This document shows positions 6,951-8,931 of a DNA stretch of 8,931 bases, piece after piece (position 1 is the first letter of the stretch; each line of letters starts with the position of its first letter). The stretch is from an uncultured Spirochaetota bacterium. Lineage in GTDB: Bacteria; Spirochaetota; UBA4802; UBA5368. The stretch covers positions 1-8,931 of the forward strand of contig CALMJO010000457.1 in assembly GCA_937864375.1 (NCBI GenBank), read 5' to 3'. Below the pieces are notes generated by a model, which was given only the letters and a program-made list of their open reading frames with translations, ran no database searches and had not been told where the DNA came from. The position numbers and the translations under genes are program-made.

Positions 6951-7967
6951 ATGCTCATAGTACTCAAGCCCAACGTCACCCAGGAAGAAGTCGACCATAT
7001 AGTCGACAAGATAAAGTCGTTACAGCTCCAGCCCCATGTCTCGCAGGGCGTGCAGCGCACCATCATAACGGTGATCGGCGACGAGGATGTGCTCCGCGAG
7101 CAGCCGCTGGAGGCGCTTGCGGGAGTCGAATCCGTCAAGGCCATCCTCAAGCCGTACAAGCTCGTGAGCCGGGAAACGCATCCCGACCGCACGATCATAA
7201 AGGTCGACAACATTGAGATCGGCGGGAAGAACATCGTGGTGATGGCCGGGCCGTGCTCGGTCGAAGGCGAGAAAGAGGTCGTCGAGCATGCCCTGATGGT
7301 AAAGAAGGCGGGAGCGAGCCTGTTCCGCGCCGGCGCGTACAAGCCGCGGACCTCGCCGTATTCGTTCCAGGGATTCGGGGAAAAGGGGCTCAAGTTCCTC
7401 GTGCGCGCGAAGAAGGAATCCGGCCTTCCCATAGTGACCGAGGTCATGGATCCCAGGGACGTGGGCGTAGTGGCGGAGCACGCCGATGTGCTGCAGATCG
7501 GCACACGCAACATGCAGAATTACAACCTGCTCAAGGAGGTGGGCAAGATCGACAGGCCGGTTCTCCTGAAACGCGGGATGAGCGCCACGGTAAACGAATT
7601 TCTCATGTCGGCGGAGTACATCCTGTCGAACGGGAACAAGAAGGTCATCCTCTGCCCGCGCGGCATAAGGACCTTCGAGGACATCACGCGGAACACCCTG
7701 GACGCGGGCGTGGTTCCCATCGTGAAGGACCTGAGCCACCTTCCGATCGTCTGCGACCCCAGCCACGCGATGGGGATCAAGGACTATGTTCCGGCCGCGG
7801 GAAAGGCGTTCATCGCCGCCGGCGCAGACGGCCTCATACTGGAGGCGCACCCCAACCCCGAGGACGCGCATTCCGACGGCCAGCAGACCATCGACTTCAA
7901 GACGCTCGTCGACCTCATCTCCAGCCTCAGGAAGCTCGCACTGGCGCTGGACCGGGATATCTATTGA
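6951..7967 (+). CDS. aroF: 3-deoxy-7-phosphoheptulonate (DAHP) synthase, Thermotoga type with N-terminal regulatory domain
   Basis: It condenses phosphoenolpyruvate and erythrose 4-phosphate to DAHP, the entry step of the shikimate pathway. Its 338 residues match the length of Thermotoga maritima DAHP synthase. Residues 1-65 form the ferredoxin-like domain (starts MLIVLKPNVTQEEV) that in that enzyme mediates inhibition by Phe and Tyr. The TIM barrel follows with MAGPCSVE (98-105), AGAYKPRTSPYSFQG, KRGM, LCPRGIR, DPSHAMG and LILEAHPNPEDAHSDGQQ. The metal ligands C102, H272, E298 and D309 are all present, at the same numbers I recall for T. maritima. The start is supported by GGAG (6941-6944), six bases before the ATG. 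It sits 44 bases after pheA and overlaps tyrA by one base, consistent with one aromatic amino acid operon controlled by end products. The symbol aroF follows common annotation of this family; others use aroG or aroA. Confidence 0.95.
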   Translation: MLIVLKPNVTQEEVDHIVDKIKSLQLQPHVSQGVQRTIITVIGDEDVLREQPLEALAGVESVKAILKPYKLVSRETHPDRTIIKVDNIEIGGKNIVVMAGPCSVEGEKEVVEHALMVKKAGASLFRAGAYKPRTSPYSFQGFGEKGLKFLVRAKKESGLPIVTEVMDPRDVGVVAEHADVLQIGTRNMQNYNLLKEVGKIDRPVLLKRGMSATVNEFLMSAEYILSNGNKKVILCPRGIRTFEDITRNTLDAGVVPIVKDLSHLPIVCDPSHAMGIKDYVPAAGKAFIAAGADGLILEAHPNPEDAHSDGQQTIDFKTLVDLISSLRKLALALDRDIY

Positions 7968-8827
7968 TGTTTTCCGAAATCGCGGTCTTTGGACTGGGGC
8001 TCCTGGGGGGATCGATCTGCCGCGGCCTCAGACGTATTCCGCATAACGGTAGAATTACGGCCTTCGCGCGCGATCCGCGCAGGCTCGCACCCGCCCTCGA
8101 CGACGGCACGATCGATTCCGCGGAGCGGATCGACGGGGCCGTGATCCGGGACGCCGATCTCGTGATTCTCTGCACACCGGTCTTTAATTCCATAGAACTC
8201 CTTGAGCGTTTGCTCGATGACGCGGACCTTGGGCCCCGTTCCCTCGTGATCGACGTGGGGAGCGTGAAGGGCCCCATCGTGCGCGCGGCGCTGCGTCACT
8301 CACGGGCGGACAGGTTCGTGGGCTGCCATCCCATGGCGGGCTCGGAGAAAACCGGGTACGACGCGAGCAGGGCCGACCTCTACGACGGCGCCTCGGTGAT
8401 CGTGACGCCGCACGAGAAAAATGGGAGCGCCGATCTTCAAAGGATTGCGCGATTCTGGGAGTCCCTGGGCGCGCGGGTGACTGAAGCGGACGCGAACCTG
8501 CACGACAGCATAGTCGCGCATACAAGCCACCTTCCCCATCTCCTCGCCTGCTCGGCCGCGCACGCCGTGCGCGGGTATTCCGGCTCCATGGGCCCGGAGA
8601 TCAGGCATTTCATCGGAAACGGATTCCTGGACGTAACGAGGATCGCGGCGGGCTCCCCGGAGATGTGGACTGACATTTTTATGGCCAACAGGGAATCGCT
8701 CGCACGGGCGGCCAGGGAAACTATCTCGACAATGGAGCGTGTGCTCGGTGAGCTTGAATCAGGGGAGGGAACGGCGCGCCTCATGGAATTTTTCACCGCC
8801 GCGCGCGACCTCCGAAAGGGGATGTGA
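7967..8827 (+). CDS. tyrA: Prephenate (or arogenate) dehydrogenase TyrA
   Basis: It oxidatively decarboxylates prephenate to 4-hydroxyphenylpyruvate on the tyrosine branch (or arogenate to tyrosine; the sequence does not settle which). The product has 286 residues. The N-terminal Rossmann fold starts at residue 5 with GLGLLGGS (9-16). The catalytic region has DVGSVKG, HPMAGSE with H121, HTSHLPHL (185-192) and GFLDVTRIA with R225, matching the His/His/Arg residues known from Aquifex TyrA. There is no chorismate mutase domain at either end and no ACT domain is evident, so feedback control may be limited. The ATG at 7967 overlaps the last base of the aroF stop (TGATG), which implies coupling. 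The frame is open far upstream inside aroF, but that part is not TyrA-like and is an out-of-frame shadow. Confidence 0.94.
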   Translation: MFSEIAVFGLGLLGGSICRGLRRIPHNGRITAFARDPRRLAPALDDGTIDSAERIDGAVIRDADLVILCTPVFNSIELLERLLDDADLGPRSLVIDVGSVKGPIVRAALRHSRADRFVGCHPMAGSEKTGYDASRADLYDGASVIVTPHEKNGSADLQRIARFWESLGARVTEADANLHDSIVAHTSHLPHLLACSAAHAVRGYSGSMGPEIRHFIGNGFLDVTRIAAGSPEMWTDIFMANRESLARAARETISTMERVLGELESGEGTARLMEFFTAARDLRKGM

Positions 8828-8830
8828 CAC

Positions 8831-8931
8831 ATGGAAAAAAAGCATCTTGTAATCGCGGTCGACGGGCCGGCCGGGTCGGGTAAAAGCAGCGTGTGCAGGG
8901 ACGTCGCACTGAGACTCAAGCTCCATTATAT
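8831..8931 (+). CDS. cmk: Cytidylate kinase, N-terminal fragment (3' end outside window)
   Basis: Only the first 33 codons are present. They contain IAVDGPAGSGKSS (residues 8-20), the phosphate-binding P-loop typical of bacterial cytidylate kinase, with K18 as the loop lysine, followed by the usual helix. The full enzyme phosphorylates CMP and dCMP using ATP. The start is supported by AGGGG (8817-8821) nine bases before the ATG, inside the end of tyrA; the gap from the tyrA stop is three bases. The neighbourhood (pheA, tyrA, cmk) is a known order, although aroA usually stands between tyrA and cmk and is missing here. Another P-loop nucleotide kinase is possible from so short a piece but less likely. 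Confidence 0.88.
   Translation, partial: MEKKHLVIAVDGPAGSGKSSVCRDVALRLKLHY

Noticed and set aside
7253..7966. In-frame open extension of TyrA upstream of 7967, within aroF.
   Set aside because: The translated part is Arg/Gly-rich with no TyrA or other family features, while the aroF frame over the same bases has every DAHP synthase motif. The Rossmann motif starts right after the 7967 ATG.

Overview
The window is a GC-rich (about 60% by eye), densely packed bacterial stretch in which every supported gene lies on the + strand. Gene content and spacing suggest a motile, diderm-type bacterium. The order scpA-scpB-pheA-aroF-tyrA-cmk resembles what I remember from deltaproteobacteria and some spirochaetes. 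The DAHP synthase is of the Thermotoga type and CheY resembles the Thermotoga/Bacillus form. The phylum cannot be fixed from this window; a spirochaete-like or deltaproteobacterial lineage is my inference only.

Region 1 (1-3729) is a chemotaxis block. The first gene enters from the left edge inside the P2 domain of a CheA histidine kinase. It runs through dimerisation, ATPase and CheW-like domains and then, after a long Pro/Ala/Glu-rich linker, ends in a complete CheC-type CheY-P phosphatase domain. A CheA-CheC fusion puts the enzyme that starts the phospho-signal and one that removes it on a single chain. Only the second of the two CheC active-site motifs is intact. Seven bases later comes CheB, the receptor methylesterase, with all catalytic residues.

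Region 2 (3730-4363) holds a 161-base intergenic leader with two sigma70-like promoter candidates, a stand-alone CheY, and a perfect 10-bp hairpin that probably marks the end of the chemotaxis transcription unit.

Region 3 (4364-8931) is a housekeeping run with almost no spacing: scpA and scpB (condensin-associated chromosome segregation proteins, ATGA overlap), pheA (starting directly after the scpB stop and in the same frame), aroF (Thermotoga-type DAHP synthase), tyrA (one-base overlap with aroF) and the first 33 codons of cmk (cytidylate kinase). AroF makes the first shikimate-pathway intermediate, while PheA and TyrA draw prephenate toward phenylalanine and tyrosine. The chorismate mutase-like N-terminus of PheA has lost nearly all its known catalytic residues, and TyrA has no mutase domain, so working chorismate mutase must be encoded elsewhere. 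aroA, often found between tyrA and cmk, is absent here.

The most notable points are the kinase-phosphatase fusion and the apparently dead chorismate mutase domain. I saw no tRNA, rRNA, CRISPR array, insertion sequence or phage gene. No stretch longer than 300 bases lacks a gene.
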